Shown here: positions 39,574-53,046 of the stretch, in pieces
Numbering within the stretch: the first letter of the stretch is position 1
Layout: each line of letters starts with the position of its first letter
NCBI GenBank assembly: GCA_020086605.1
Contig: JACBWW010000007.1
Coordinates: forward strand, 23,396,956-23,460,955
Reading direction: 5' to 3'
Length of the DNA stretch: 64,000 nt
DNA from: Lanius collurio
Taxonomy: Eukaryota; Chordata; Aves; Passeriformes; Laniidae
The notes under the pieces: generated by a model
What the model was told of the DNA's origin: nothing
Database searches by the model: none
Seen by the model: the letters and a program-made list of their open reading frames with translations, nothing else
Program-made: the position numbers and the translations under genes

Positions 39574-40485
39574 GGAATCGTGGAACATGCTGAGTTGGAA
39601 GGGACCCACAAGGATCATAGAGTCCAGCTCTCGGCCTTGCATAGAACCATCCCCAAGAGTCACACCATGTGCCCAAGACAATTGTCCAAATGCTTCTTGA
39701 ACTCTGTCAGGCTTCATGCTGTGACCACTTCCCTGGGGAGCCTGTTCCAGCAGCCAAACTCTCTGGGTGAAGAATCTTTTCCTTATATCCAACCTAAACC
39801 CCCTGATACAACTTCAGGCCATTCCCTTGGGTCTCATCACTGATCATCACAGAGAAGAGATCAGTACCTGCCCCTCTTCTTCCCCTCATGATGAAGCTGT
39901 AGACTGCGATGAGGCCTCCCCTCCGTCTCCTCCAGGCTGAACAGAACAAGTGCCCTCAGCTGCTTCTCATATGGCTTCCTCAAGGCCCTTCACCATCTAT
40001 GTTGCCCTCCTTTAGATGCTCCCTAATGTCTTTCTTACATTGCAGTGCCCAAAACTGCCCCCAGCACTCGAGGTGAGGCTGCCCCAGTGCAGAGCAGAGC
40101 AGGACAATCCCCTCCCTTGCCAGGCTGGTGATGCTGTGCCTGATGCCCCCCAGGACACGCTTGGCCCTCCTGGCTGCCAGGGCACTGCTGGTTCATGTTC
40201 ATCTTGCAATCAACCAGGACCCCCAGGTCCCTTCTGTGGCACTGCTTTCCAGCCTCTCATTCCCCAGTCTGTACATCCAGGGTTGCCCCATCCCAGGGGC
40301 AGAATCTGGCACTCTCCCTGTTGAACTTCATGCAGTTGGTGATTGCCCATCTCTCCTAATTTGTTAAGGTCTCTCTGCAGGGCCTCCCTGTTTTTGAGGG
40401 AGTCAGCAGCTCCTCCCAGTTTTGTATTGTCTGCAGACTTGCTTGTATCCCTTCCAGTCCTGCATCCATTGGGATGTAATTGCAT
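39574..40485 (-). mobile_element. CR1 LINE, 5'-truncated copy inserted antisense to WWC3
   Basis: The minus strand reads as the 3' end of a CR1 non-LTR retrotransposon. At the element's 5' side (40210-40485) a broken frame keeps ADNTKLGGAADS, matching the reverse-transcriptase motif ADDTKLGG, followed by the LQRDLNKLGEM region. Towards the 3' end come SLEE-type and FFTQRVWLLEQAPQGSGHSM segments, the usual last part of the second open reading frame, then the 3' UTR with atgatccttgtgggtccctt near 39620. The endonuclease and most of the reverse transcriptase are missing, as is usual for 5'-truncated CR1. Several frameshifts make it non-functional. It is the best-preserved repeat in the window. 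Confidence 0.92.
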
Positions 40486-40736
40486 ATATACTTCAGGATT
40501 CTGATGTTAACCTCTATGCACCTTCAGCTGCTTGCCTTCTAGTCAGCCCAAAGACTACCAGTTAATGTCAGATTCTGTTTCGCTGAGACATACATGTCTG
40601 AAATGGTTTAAAGTGTTCACAAAAATGTTTCACAGTGCTTTCTGTATTGAAGAATGTCTTAAGTTAAGCTTCAGTCATTTGACATTTGCATGGTATTTAG
40701 ACAAATCAATAAATTTTGTGCACAAATCACTTGCAT

Positions 40737-40785
40737 GTGGGTATGTGTGTACATATATGTATATGCACACACATGTATGTATTTA
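40737..40785. repeat. Imperfect TG/TA/CA dinucleotide repeat
   Basis: Alternating purine-pyrimidine sequence (tgtgtgtacatatatgtata, then gcacacacatgtatgta). It is too interrupted to call a clean microsatellite, but likely length-variable. Confidence 0.7.
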
Positions 40786-43700
40786 GTTATTTCCAGTCTG
40801 GATAATGGATGAAGAAGAATGATAAATTTAAGGGAGGGGAACACCTTCAGTGGTGAAGAGATAACTAATACAAATCTACAGAAACTTGAATTACCATTGT
40901 TATGTTACGTTTTGCTGTTTTAGAAAGTTGTAGAAAAATTTCTGATATAATGTTTGGGATAGTCACCTAGACTTCAAAATTTTGAAGAAAAGTTTAGTCT
41001 AGCAAGGTCAGGCATAAAGGTAACAAGATAGTTAAGGCTGGCATAATCTTTCTGGGTACAGGACATCTGAGGTTAGCAAGATAACGTAGTAGATGGGCAG
41101 ACACTTTTGAAGAACTTTACACTTTTGCATCTCTACTGCTCTAGCGAGCAGTGATAGCCAATACATTTTAATAAACTGGAAGTGAAAGAGGCAATGTAAT
41201 AGTGAGGATGTTCTAATCACTTTTGATATGAGCTTCAAGTGATCATGCAAGAGTCCTCAGGAAATATTAGACTGCATCATAGTGTCTTGCAGCATTTAAG
41301 ACCATTTTACTTCTTACTGAGATGTAAATCTTCTTTTGATGCCTCCTTTTCTAACACATGGAGCTTCACAGACTTGAATTCAGAGTTTTATGTCCCATTT
41401 TTGTTCCTCCTTGTCTGCTGGGGACTGTTTTCCTGTCTGCTACGTTTTCTTCCTGCTTTGAATTCCTCCCATGATTTGCGTTCATGTGCAAAATGCTTAT
41501 TACTAAGAACTTGCTGGTAAGATCTTGCCAGATGCACTTTTTCACCCTTGCTCGGGTGACTTCCATTAGGAAAGTGCAGGTGTTTCCTCCTCATCTGATA
41601 GTTGCTTACAGAAGTTGTGACCAGCAATCAGAGGTGAACAGTTTTCTGGGGATAGGCATACACTTACAAGCTCATACACACTCCTCTGTGTAAGGGTGAA
41701 GCACTTATCACCTATCCCACTGACTCTTCTACAGTGGTTTAGTTAACTGATGGGCAGCATCATGGTCAAATAAGCTAGCCAGAAATTTATATTCTTAAAC
41801 CAGAGGAGTCTTTGCAAAACTGAGGTTACAACTGTCAAGCAGTTTGTTAGAACTGAACATAGAAATGGGTTTTAGTATATTCTGAGGACATAGAAATCTG
41901 ATAGGTGGATGACTTGCTTGTCTCCAGTGGAAGGTTGCAGAGCTGTAGTTCAGAGGATGGAAGAAATAAATGGATAACTATGTGCCTGGCCTTTACTAAC
42001 TAGTACCTTGATTATCAGTCATACGTAGTTGGAAAATGCTGCTATGAACAGATGTTGGTTAAAAAGGTATAAGTGTTGATTCAGAATCAGTGAAACTAGA
42101 GCACTGCATACTTGCTCACTCTAAAGCTGTGCTGTGTCTGGACACGTGTAGTGTCATGTTAGGCTTCTCACACAAATGGAAGAATTCAGCTTGCTTCTCA
42201 GATTTTGAAATTCTCTGGTCAATTTTCTTTGTTGTTTAGTTTAGGCTTTTGATTCTTATTCATTTGGTTTTAGGTATTTTTTTTTTTTGGAGTCTCACAC
42301 ATTATGAAAGTCCTCGAGAAGATCTTGTAAATATTTAGAAATTTTTGAGTAGCACTGGGAAAAGAAAAGTTGTAAATATTTTGCATGTTACTCTTTCTAG
42401 CAAAGAGCGTATTCAATACAAAGGTGCAATTTGAAATCCGTTTTGGAGATGCAATTTGTCATCAGAAACTGTAGTCTCCAAATTTCCCTTCCTTAACTGT
42501 CTTATCTGCCACATATCCCTGCTGTTTTCCGCTTACACTTTATTCCCAGCTGCCATGTATAATTTTGTCTACTTTCTACTCTAGATGTTCAGACATCTGC
42601 CATCCAGTCTGCTTTTCTTCAGCCAGTCCCTCCAGCAATTGTCTTTGCCCCACTGCTTGTCTTAGGTTTTAGCTGGTGACTTTGTACAGTTGCTGGCCAC
42701 TTTAAGCTATCTACGCATACACAAACTAAATTAAGTTTTAAAGCATTCATGAACAGTCCTACTTAACCCCTCTGCCCAGTTTTTTACTGTTTATCTTCTG
42801 TAAAAACCACAATAAATTGCAGAAACAAAAACAGTTTTCTTAAAAGCACTGACTTTTAACCTAGCTGTGATTTTTGAGATATTTGCATCATGTACATGAA
42901 ATGTGGATATATTTTCAGCAAGAATTTCTGTTAATATTTGTGTTCTGAATTTGGATATGGATCATAGCTGCTGTTAAGAAATGGATAGGTGCTGGAAGAC
43001 TTGGCTGCTTGTGTGGAACTGTTTCAACAGTTCTTGAGCAGACAGACAAGTTATGCGAGAGCTGCAGTTGGACATAGCATTTTATGTTTCAACATACTAA
43101 GCCAGTATTTTTCAGCTGTTTAGGTTTTGGGGATTATGATAAAGGGTAAAAACAAAAGTATGTTATTTGTCTATTGTTGCTTGTTTAGTAAATGTTTATT
43201 GTTTCTAGAATAGTGAAAGGTAAGAGGGCATCCTTGGGGACATTTCTTAGATATGTTTATAGATGATGTATACTGCTGTTACTTCTTGTAAGTCAACAAA
43301 TAGGTTCTCTCTTAGCTGTGTAGCTTTACATATATTTTGCATCACAAAATCTAACTGTTCAGAGTTTAAATTAAAAAAATGGTCTGATAGTGATCACACA
43401 AGTGTGATTTTCCTCACACTTCATGATGTTGGTTTATTACTGTACAAATGACTGGCTAATGCCATCCTGTTCCTTCTGTTTTGCACATTGATGTATGCTG
43501 TGTTGGCTTGTGTTACTGTAAATTGAAGCAAATACACTGATTGGAGAGTATTAGCACTGTCTTTGGTTTATTTGCTGTTGAGAAAAAAAGAGAAAATAAT
43601 GAAATACAATAATAACATAAATAGATGCAAATACAGTGTGATCTCAAAAAGACTGAATTTCAAGTGACTTTTATAAGAGTTGGTGCTGTTATTTCCTTGC

Positions 43701-44159
43701 TGTAGGGTATAGTTTTTTTTTTCAAGGGAAATTTATCCCAGCAATGACTCTGAACACGTTACCTTTTTAAAATCTTTGTCCTGAGCACAGAATTTCATTT
43801 GTGTAAGTTTCAGTCTGGCCATCTGTATTGTAGATTTATTTTAAGGAAGAATTGATTAGATGTTCAGTAAGTTATACAGTCTGAGGTTAAATTACGTATT
43901 AAAATGAAGATATATAATTTGGATTAAGAAAAAGGTTATAAAACCTTATATCTTGAAAAGATATGTATAGTTTGGTGAACTTTGTTGTACTTTTGACTAA
44001 GCAGTCGGTATGTAATTTGCCAAACTTTATTTCGAAATCCAGTTCATTTTTATGACTTGGCTGCTTGAAGAGAGCTGAGTGGATGGAGGACAGATGAGGA
44101 GGAAAACCATGGTGTACTCCGAGTGCTGTAACAGAGGATCTGGAGTTCATGGTGGCATT

Positions 44160-44440
44160 TACTGCGAAATGTGCTGCCCTGGGGTGAGGCAGCGTGTTTG
44201 CCTGTTTCTGCCCTGTGGAGGAAGCTCTTTCCTTCAGCAGCTGGGCAGTGTGTGCCTGCAGTGTCCCTGCCCTGCTCAGGGGTAGTGGCTGCTGGGGAGA
44301 GCAGCCTGCCCGGAGCCGTGGCACAGCTCGGTGGCTACCACACCCTTTCTGTGTCTCACAGAGATGGTCTTGCTGCCCAGGCCAGAGCTGTGGTGGTGAA
44401 AGATGTCGAAGTGCTTCCAGGACTGCAGTGTGACTTCTAA
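44160..44440. other. GC-rich island within AT-rich intron 1
   Basis: About 280 bp stand out as GC-rich with many ctgccctg and gggcag words. Both strands carry open frames of 79-141 codons, none recognised. It includes tgtgtctcacag|AGATGG, a plausible acceptor. It may be an unrecognised repeat, a regulatory element, or an old gene fragment. I cannot assign it. Confidence 0.3.
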
Positions 44441-47400
44441 AAACAATATAACAGCAATCCTCCCATTATCCCCCTAGTGTAAGCAGCTCTTCTTACCTCT
44501 GTCCGTGAAACAACAACAACAAAAAAATCATCTTCTGTTCCTTCTCAATTTCTTGATTTGGTTTGTTCAGGTGGGTTTTGTTGGTGGTTTGTTTTTTTTT
44601 TTTTTCCTCCTCTGTGCAGTTGGAGGGGATAAGAGCTATGGTACAAGACAAGAGGGTTAGTTGAACTGTATTACAATGTCTGTAACTTAAATTCATATTT
44701 GGAAGGAGGTAAGAAAAAAATCACTGAAAGCTTTAAAGTGTGTCTGATTTCTCATTTTGCCTGTTCTCTTTCTTGCCTTGTGACACTTAAGTAATATACT
44801 TGGCATAATACTTTCCTTGGATAAACTATTGCTAGATTTACCAGATTGCCATGTCTTTTCTAGTTACTCTATTACTCATTTTTAAATTGCATGGTGTTCT
44901 TTAGATCTCTAATGTAAATTTATACAGTTTCCTAGTAAATTAGTAATACAGTTTCTGTATGCACATTTGTCAGGAAAAAACATCTATCCCATTAGATGAC
45001 AATTCAGACTGAGATCAGGTTTAAGGAAATTTTTCTCCTGGTTGTCTCTGGAGGTGTATCAAATTTTATTAGGTATTTTTTTGCTGCCATTGGACCTCAC
45101 CAAAATCAGGAACAAAATTAAAAGCACTGTTGACAGCTTCTATTCTTGCATCCTTCTCTCTGTCTCCTACAGACAGTGACTTTTGTTCAGAACTTGGTGG
45201 TTACTTTTTATAATTAGCCCTCACAGTTAGTGCTTTCCTCTTAACCCAGACCCACTTTGAAAGGTGGGGTGACCCTGTGTGTAATTTAGGTGTCTAGGCA
45301 TTGTTTAAAGGAGGGCACCTAGTTTAAAACAGTATTTCTAATTTGGAACACCTTTTTGATTTCCTGTTCAAGATCTTGGAAAAACAGGCTCTGTTTGTGT
45401 TAATTTAGTTCCTACCAGGGGAAGTTTTACTCAATTAGACCTAGGGATTTCAAGCAGCTTGGGCCCTCTAATGTGGCATCAGGCCCATGGGAAGACTTAG
45501 GATCTTATATAATATTTTCCAAAGCCTTGTGTTTTTAGTGATCTGCTTCTGGTTTTGAAGGTCTGTGACAATGAAGTTGCCCTACTCTATCCATCAGGCT
45601 GTGCTTTGGAGATGTGAAGTACATCTTTTCTTTGGACCCAGACAATTTCTTTTATTATTTAAAGGTTGATGCTTTCTGTGGGGTTTCTTTTTTGGGGGGA
45701 AGGAGAGGGTTGAAATTAGATGCTGTTAACAATGTATCTAAAGCTGAAAGCACTTTTGAAATAATTTGTCTAAAATGGTATTTAGCCATTGTCTTTTAAT
45801 GTCTTGTCTTCTTCCCATCCAGTCCCTGCCATGAACTAATGCACTCAAGAAATACTTGTTTTGCTGCTGCATATTCAGAAAGCTGTACTAATGTGTTCTG
45901 GAATCCTTCTTTGTATTGTAGTGGATAAAGATATGAAATAAGTATGCAAGGAAGAGAAAAAACTTGGTTTAGTCACTTGTTTGATTTTATTTTGCAGTTT
46001 AATTTCTGTTTTCTAACTGCTTAGCTTGATAATTAATGCAGAGAAAATGTGAATAAAACTTGGGTTTTCAGATGTGTTGTTGGATTGTGTGAAAGTACCT
46101 TAATGAAAACATATAATTTGGGCAGAGTTAGAAGTGACAGATCTGAGGTGCATGACATTGCTCAAAGATTTTTCTCTTGTCTTGATAGACTGGATTTGGA
46201 TTATGGAAGCTTTCTTACATGATTCTGTATTTGCTTCTGAAGAGTTTCAGAGTCACAAAAGATTGGGTGCATAAAGACTGAGGAGCATCATTACTTTTGG
46301 AAAGGATAAAGTCAGTTAATCTGAAGTTAAGGTTGTTTTTTTGATCTGTGCAGAATTCACCCCCATGGAGAATTGTTGCTTGTACCTGGCCTGTAGGTCC
46401 AGTGGCCACAAAGAGTTAATGCTGTAAACTGGTCCTAGAGGGTTTTCATCTTCAGCTGAAAGTTCAGAACCTTCTTGTTAGAGTCTGCCAGGTGTTTTGG
46501 GGGAAACGGGAGGTGATAATGGGTGAATGTATTATTGCTTACTACCGATCACAAGTATTGCCCTAGTGTTTCTTTGCTGTGAATAGCACAGTTTGGGACA
46601 GCCCCAGTTTTTGTTTGATCAAAGATGGCAGTACTTTTGTTGTGTCTTTGTGTTGATAATGCTTTGAAAAATTTTTTGTCTTTATTTCAATACTTTGAAA
46701 TGTTTTAACAGATGTACCTTGTACAATTCTTTGTAAACAAGTAGAAAAGATCTGTTTTATTTTATAGAACTTTAGCTAACTAAAACAAACCCAGTGGGTA
46801 AAGCATTATTTCCAGAAGATACTTAATTTCAGCAGTTAACTGCTGTAATTTGTGGCTTACCTCCAGCGTAGATATCTGCATCTGTTGCATTTTGTCTTTG
46901 TTATTCTGAAAAACCCTAACAGTAAGGGAAACTGTCCTCAGAGTTGTGCTGGTTAAACCAGAAAGGTATTTTTTCAGTTCACTTAGTCAAAGCAGTGCAA
47001 AACACAGGCAGAAATTTCCAATTCTTAGTTTCGTGTCTTTGGCTGAAGGTCCAACTACATAGGTATAAATGTGACTGAATTGAGAGTCGGTGTGACATTA
47101 TGCTTTGAAGGGAATCCAATTTGGAGCAACTTTGATTGTAGTTTAAAATGAGCAGCATCAACTTAATAATGGTCTAAATATCTGGAACACAGCTTTTTAT
47201 GTGTTGGGGTTTTTTTGCTACAAGTTTTCATTCAAAACCATTAATTAAACTGTTCACACACGCTTTTGTAGCACAGTAATGAAAACTGGTTAGACCAGAT
47301 GCATTGGTTTTCTTGTCTCTCTTTTCCAAAAAGTGAACATTGTCCTTGTCCTGCTGGTTTTAGTCCTGGCTGGATCACGGAGAGCATTGAATTAAAATTT

Positions 47401-49489
47401 TTGTAGTGTGAAAGGTATAGAGTATCACGTGCAGGTTTTATTTATGAATAAAGGGGGAGGGTGTGTTTGTATAACAGGCAAGCAAGTCTCATAACTCATT
47501 CCAAAGAAAATCTTGTCTATAGTGTGGTAATTTAGGAGCTGATGTCTAGACTACTTTGAGAAACTGTAAACATGATGTCTTCAGAACAAGACCATGGGAG
47601 TTTAAGAAAAAATGCCACGCATTGTATGTTTAATATTTGACTGAATTCCAGGGAGATCAGGAGTACTTTGCAATATCTGGTCTGCCTGACTGCTTGATGA
47701 ATTAGTGAGAGTGCATATGTCAGTTCCTAGTAACATTTTCTTTCTTGAATACAGCATCTTTGGATTTGCACGATTACATGATGTAAACTACATATTTGTC
47801 GGTAATGGAAAATCTTTAAATAGTGGTACACAAGTTTATGTACGTCTTCATCTTGTTAAACTGTTTGTATGTGTTGGAGAATCCACTGAATAGGATCAAG
47901 CTATTATTTGACCTGAACAGCTTGATCTTTGTACTGCTGTGCAGAGCTGTTGAAACATTACATTGAAACTAGTAAGGATATTTTTTTTTTTGTTCTACTA
48001 CAGTTAATTTTGAACACTAATCTTAAGAATACTAAAATAGTTTCAGGAGGCAGGTAAATGCATTTTATCTGTTTGCTGTGTGTGAATTTTTTTGCTGTTT
48101 GTTGAGGGTTGAGTGGTGTGCTTACTGCACCATTGGACTGGCTAGAATGTAGCTGTAGTAATATTTCCATGATTTGAAGTCTTTACCACTGGATTGTTCT
48201 GGTTGGTTTTATTTTGAGGTGGGAAAGGACTTCTAAGTTCAAAGACAGACATACTTTGGTTCAGACAAAGTTACTGTTTTATACAGGTGTTATCAGATGA
48301 AGTGCAATTATGAATCCTAATGATCTCTCAGTTCCTTAGTGTATTTGTAAGCATAGTCAAGATCTGGTGTCAGAAAACCTTAATTGGGTATTACAGCATA
48401 CAAACAGAATTACAACAAACAGTATTATGCTATAGATTATGCTCAATTTAAGTCAATCCCTAAATTAATGTATGTATTTAATGTTTGCAAAGTTGTCATT
48501 GTTCTAGGTATTAGAAATGCTGCAACAAATATGTGAGGAAGATATTGTGTCTATATCCCATGTATAATTGAAATTACTTTATTAGTAGCTTTTCAATAAA
48601 TTAATTTTGTGACAGCTTTTAGAGGGAAACATTATCCTAGGGGTAAAGATTAAAATTAATATTAGGTAATAGACGTGATTAGACTGAGCGTAAGGGCTTT
48701 TATATTTATGTAATTTATTCCTCCTAGTTTTTTATATACCTTGCTGTTCTAGAGCAGTGTTGTTTTAGAGTCTTTCTGTATATTATGGAACCCAGTACTT
48801 TCAATGTTCCTGCCAATGACATGGCTGTTTTGGTTTTCTATTACCCACTGATATATCTTTGGCTAGCAAGGGTTGTGATATGTTAAACTGCTAGATAGTA
48901 AAATGCTGTTACTTATTAATTACTATTTCTGCTCTAATTGCTTCAGAATTTTTCAGAGACATTTGTGTATCTCTTCTTTTTGAGGGAGAGGAAGTAATTT
49001 GGATATATGTGGACCAAGAGAGTATTAATATTTGGAAATGTATAATTGAAAAGAGGAAGTCTGTTATATAGTGCTGTCTTGAGTTCTAAGTTATTTTTTA
49101 AAGACAAGCAATTATGATATGTTGTCACCTGAAATAAGTTAAAATCTATAAAGCTTCGAGTAGTTTCAGCAGTGGTGAACACCAGCTTCCCATTTGTGTT
49201 CTTTGCAATATGAGAGAAGAACTGGCAGGACTGCATGCCATTATAATTAAATTGTTATACATAGAAACTAGAGGGGAGAAGCTTGTCTTACCTGTTTGGA
49301 GAGTATCTGTCAGCATATTTAAATGAAAATTTATTTTGAAACTGTATGTTTGTAATTATCAGCACATTCCTAAGTAGCGTAACTACTTTTTGATCAGCTG
49401 GCAAAGTATCTTCAAAATATGTAATAACATTCATTGCATTGTAAATTCTGCACCTTTTGTATTAATTTGTGTTATTTTTATTTTTACAG

Positions 49490-49599
49490 GATTACAAAGC
49501 CATTGACGTTTGCTGACTGTGTTGGTGATGAACTTCCTTTAGGATGGGAAACTGTTTACGATCAACAGATTGGAGTTTATTATATGGACCACATAAATC
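49490..49599 (+). CDS. WWC3: WWC3 exon 2: inter-WW linker and first part of WW2
   Basis: 110 bp. It completes Arg70 and encodes residues 71-106 plus the first base of codon 107. The translation starts [20 protein letters not shown], the near-invariant family linker between WW1 and WW2. WW2 begins about Glu84, with its first signature tryptophan at W89 (codon 49545), and continues through GVYYMDHIN. The acceptor is TTTTTACAG|G and the donor ATC|GTGAGT, phase 1. The family places WW1 and WW2 close together so that they act as one tandem module on ligands with two PPxY motifs; the linker length here fits that. Confidence 0.95.
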
Positions 49600-52500
49600 G
49601 TGAGTAGATGTATGCTTGTTTTGAGGAAGCTGGTGTTAACTCTTGGCACTAGCTTTGCTTCCAATACCATTTGTACACCTCATGCTACAGTGAGAAAATG
49701 TATGCAAGTAATTTCTTGCAGAATATGTTTCCTTATCTTTCACATGGGGGCATTTTTTGTAAAGAATTTTACAACCTATGATTGAGTTATAGTGCATACA
49801 AATATTTTGGTTTGATCATACTGTGAAGTGTTAGTAATTTTGTTATTGCTTTTTGTCATATATCAGAAAGATTTTTGTGTTATATTCTTATATTTCCTGT
49901 TTTTCCAGTCATCCACAGTTCTCTCTTCTTTATTGAAAACCAGAGTACATTCTGAGAGAAATGTGCTGATTTTTAATCAGAAACACTGTGAAATACAGTG
50001 AAGCAGTGCATGTTTTATGCTTTTAATACAGTACAAAATACTATCAAAAAGATGACAGATATCCCTTTTGGAAACTAATTTTGAATGCTTTCCCTTTTGG
50101 ACTATTGCTGAGCTTTGTATCATCACTATGGCACATATGCCACTTCTCGTTTTTAAAAAAATGTCTTATCTTTATAGCTTTGTACTGCTGCTGCTGTTAC
50201 TGTTGTGCTATCATTGCACCTCTTATCGCCATTGAGTGAATGCTTTCAGTATTGTGGGAATTGGCAGCTGTTGAGGGGTTAAGAAAAGAAGAAAGCAGTT
50301 ATATGGGCTATCACAGCAATGGTAAATGGTATAATCTAAAAAACCAACCTCAATACTATCTACTTGAAATCTAGTCAATTAAAAAATTAAAGTGTAGAAA
50401 TAATTTTGGGCTTCCAGCCGTCATTGGAATGACTTGTGCATTGTGGTTTCACAATTACTTGCTTTAAAAAACCCAGACAATGGAATAATAAATGTTCCCA
50501 TGGTATTGTTTGACCTACACAGGTACTTACTTGTTTTGAAATGTAACAAAGATCATTAACTAAATGATAAATTTTAAATAGGTGTTAATGCATTAATCAC
50601 AATGATAGACAAAAAAATTGAAAGGCAATAAGTACAGACTCTTAGGTAATTCTTACAATAACTCTGTTTAAAAAAAGTATTAGTTTAAGGGTTGCTGTCA
50701 TGGTAACTTTAGTAATGTTGAAATTTAATAAAAAGTGAGGATTACATTGGAGTACAGTAATGGGGAGTGTACTTGCACCAAAGTATGTGTGTGAATGCAG
50801 ATATATATAAAAAAAGAGGGTACTGCCAACTCTTTAATTTTTTTTTTTAAATTTGCCAGTGGTTTTAGAGTTCCTTCAGAAAAGGAGGAGAACATGAACT
50901 CCTACTGCAATGCTGTGACTTAAAGCTACCAATAGGCCTCTGTGATAGGAATAACAATCACCATCACATGCAAAAAAAAAAGGCTCTCTTTTGCTTTTTG
51001 AATTTTGTTATTAGCAGCTTTACCACAGACTTCAAGTCTGAACTTACAGAAGGTATATTAATCATTGTAGGCATGTCAGATCTGGTTTGCATTTTTTTCT
51101 GTGCAACTGAGAGGAAAACTTGTAGAAGAGAATTTTTGCAAAGAGCAGTTGAGTTCCCAAATGATCAGTGGGTATACAGAAAGAAAAGATGAATATTAAT
51201 GAGTCTGGAAAAGTAAAGCTAATCATATTAGATATGAAATAAAGTTAATGTATGAACAGAGGGATAGAAGCTTCATAGGGACAGTGCTGAACTGAATTAA
51301 AGGTATCATTCAGCAATTAACAAGGTTGCAAAATTAGTCTCTTTCATGATAACTAATTACTTGCAGCCCACAGATATTATCCTAAATGGTAATTGAACCG
51401 TCACAGTAAAATGGGTTTGTCACCCTTAGGCTAATACAGTGCTTTCAAATGCCAGCAAGATTTATAATAAGAGGGAAGACAATGTTGATATTATAGCTGG
51501 ATAATTATTATTCAAAAATTAGTAGGATACTTGATCCAATTTTTAAACTGTGGACAACAAAGGTACCAATCAAGACTGCATTAACTTCCTTTGTAGAAGT
51601 GAGAACTAATGAGTAGACAATCATGTACATCGTGAAATAGTGTCAGGCAAGTGGCAGAGATGGTGTAGGAGCTGAAGAAATGTTTTTCTGAAATGAGTAT
51701 GTCTAAACCACTTGGAATGGCAGCTTCAGGAGAAAACATTTGGACTGCCTTTTGTGGCTGACTGGGTTAAGTCCTTTACGCAGCAGAGAAGTTCTGTGTT
51801 AATTGACAAAACAGAAGTGCTTTGGTGTCAAGAAATACTGTGAGAAAATGCAAGGGATAATTCAAAGAGAGTATTTCTACGCTTACCAGGGAGCTCTGAT
51901 GCTTTGTGCACTTTCTCAAGCTTTTTGCCCTTGCACCTTCTAAAAGAAAACAGCAATACATCTGATTTTTTTTCTAAGTCTTTTGCCATGTTTGTTTACT
52001 CAGGAAGCAAGAAAAAGATTTCTAGGCAATAGCTTTCCATTTATATTAAAAAACCCCCAGAAACAGAAGAATCTTCTGTATATCTCAATGGTGCTCCCAA
52101 CCCCAATCTCCATCTTGTTCTGTAAATTCAGTACTTTGTTGACACCCTTACTAAGCTGCTCTTGGCTGTTGTCCAACCATTGCTTAAAAACCTTGGCGGT
52201 TGCCAGCCACAGAATTCCTTTCCCTCCTCCTCAGAGTCTTGGGAGCCTTTGAAGTCTCCTCTAAGCAGTTGGGCATTCCCCAGTGAGGGAATAATATATT
52301 CTCTGCATTTGTCTAGGACTGTTCTTGAGTTACTATAGTGTTTTTTTTAATTGATTGTAAAGAAATAAAGGAAGTTAATTTTATCACACAATGTAGCTTT
52401 AGTCTTGTTATGTGGCAAACTTGTTTAGAAGTCCAGGGCAAAGTTTCATAAACCAGAAAAAACGTCACTACTGCATGAAACAGATTTTCTACCTCAGACG

Positions 52501-53018
52501 AGTGCTGCTAGCATTTCAGGAGGCTTGTGAAGTAATTCTGTGACAGATGCAGGCTCGGAAGTATAGGACCTCAGAAGCTTAATGTGTAATAGAATGTAAC
52601 ACCTTAGCCTGGGCTGTTTATTGAGATTAGGACTGATAATTTCCTCTTCAAAGAGAAAAACTGGATCCTAGTAATTATAAATATTTACTTTGTAGTATGT
52701 ATTATTTATATTTTATTTCATAGTTTCCATGGGGGATTTGCAGTTTCAGGAATATTAAAATTTGCACAGATTTCAGGGGTACTTATGGACAAATGAGGCA
52801 GCAGTGGAAATTGAAATGCCCTCAGTGAATGGTGGTCAGCAGTCAGAACTCTCTTTTCTTCTGCTTGCCCTCCATGTAGAGAAGGATTTACAGCAACTCA
52901 ACAAGCCAAAGCACATCCTGTCCTTGGCTGAGGAGATAGTTTGGGGTCATGGGAGCCAGAAGGGAATCAAAGGGGTCCCTGGGAAGTGGGGAGAAATTGC
53001 AGAACTGTAGGCACTGTC

Positions 53019-53046
53019 TTTATACTTTTATACTTTTATACTTTTT
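53019..53046. repeat. (TTATACTTT)n, about three copies
   Basis: A 9-bp unit, tttatactt in any phase, is repeated head to tail about three times. Simple microsatellite. Confidence 0.85.

Larger units (their letters stand above)
40486..49489 (+). other. WWC3: WWC3 intron 1, right part
   Basis: AT-rich intron with no convincing coding exon. It includes a TG/TA-rich microsatellite at 40737-40785 and a GC-richer block at 44160-44440. It ends in a strong pyrimidine tract and TTTTTACAG acceptor at 49481-49489. Confidence 0.75.

Noticed and set aside
43899..44324. 141-codon open frame on the minus strand overlapping the GC-rich block
   Set aside because: Its composition changes abruptly half-way, where it leaves the GC-rich block. 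No domain is visible, and overlapping frames on the other strand are equally open.
48215..48245. gaggtgggaaaggacttcta considered as an antisense CR1 3' end
   Set aside because: Only about 25 bases resemble the CR1 end, and the flanks do not continue the match.
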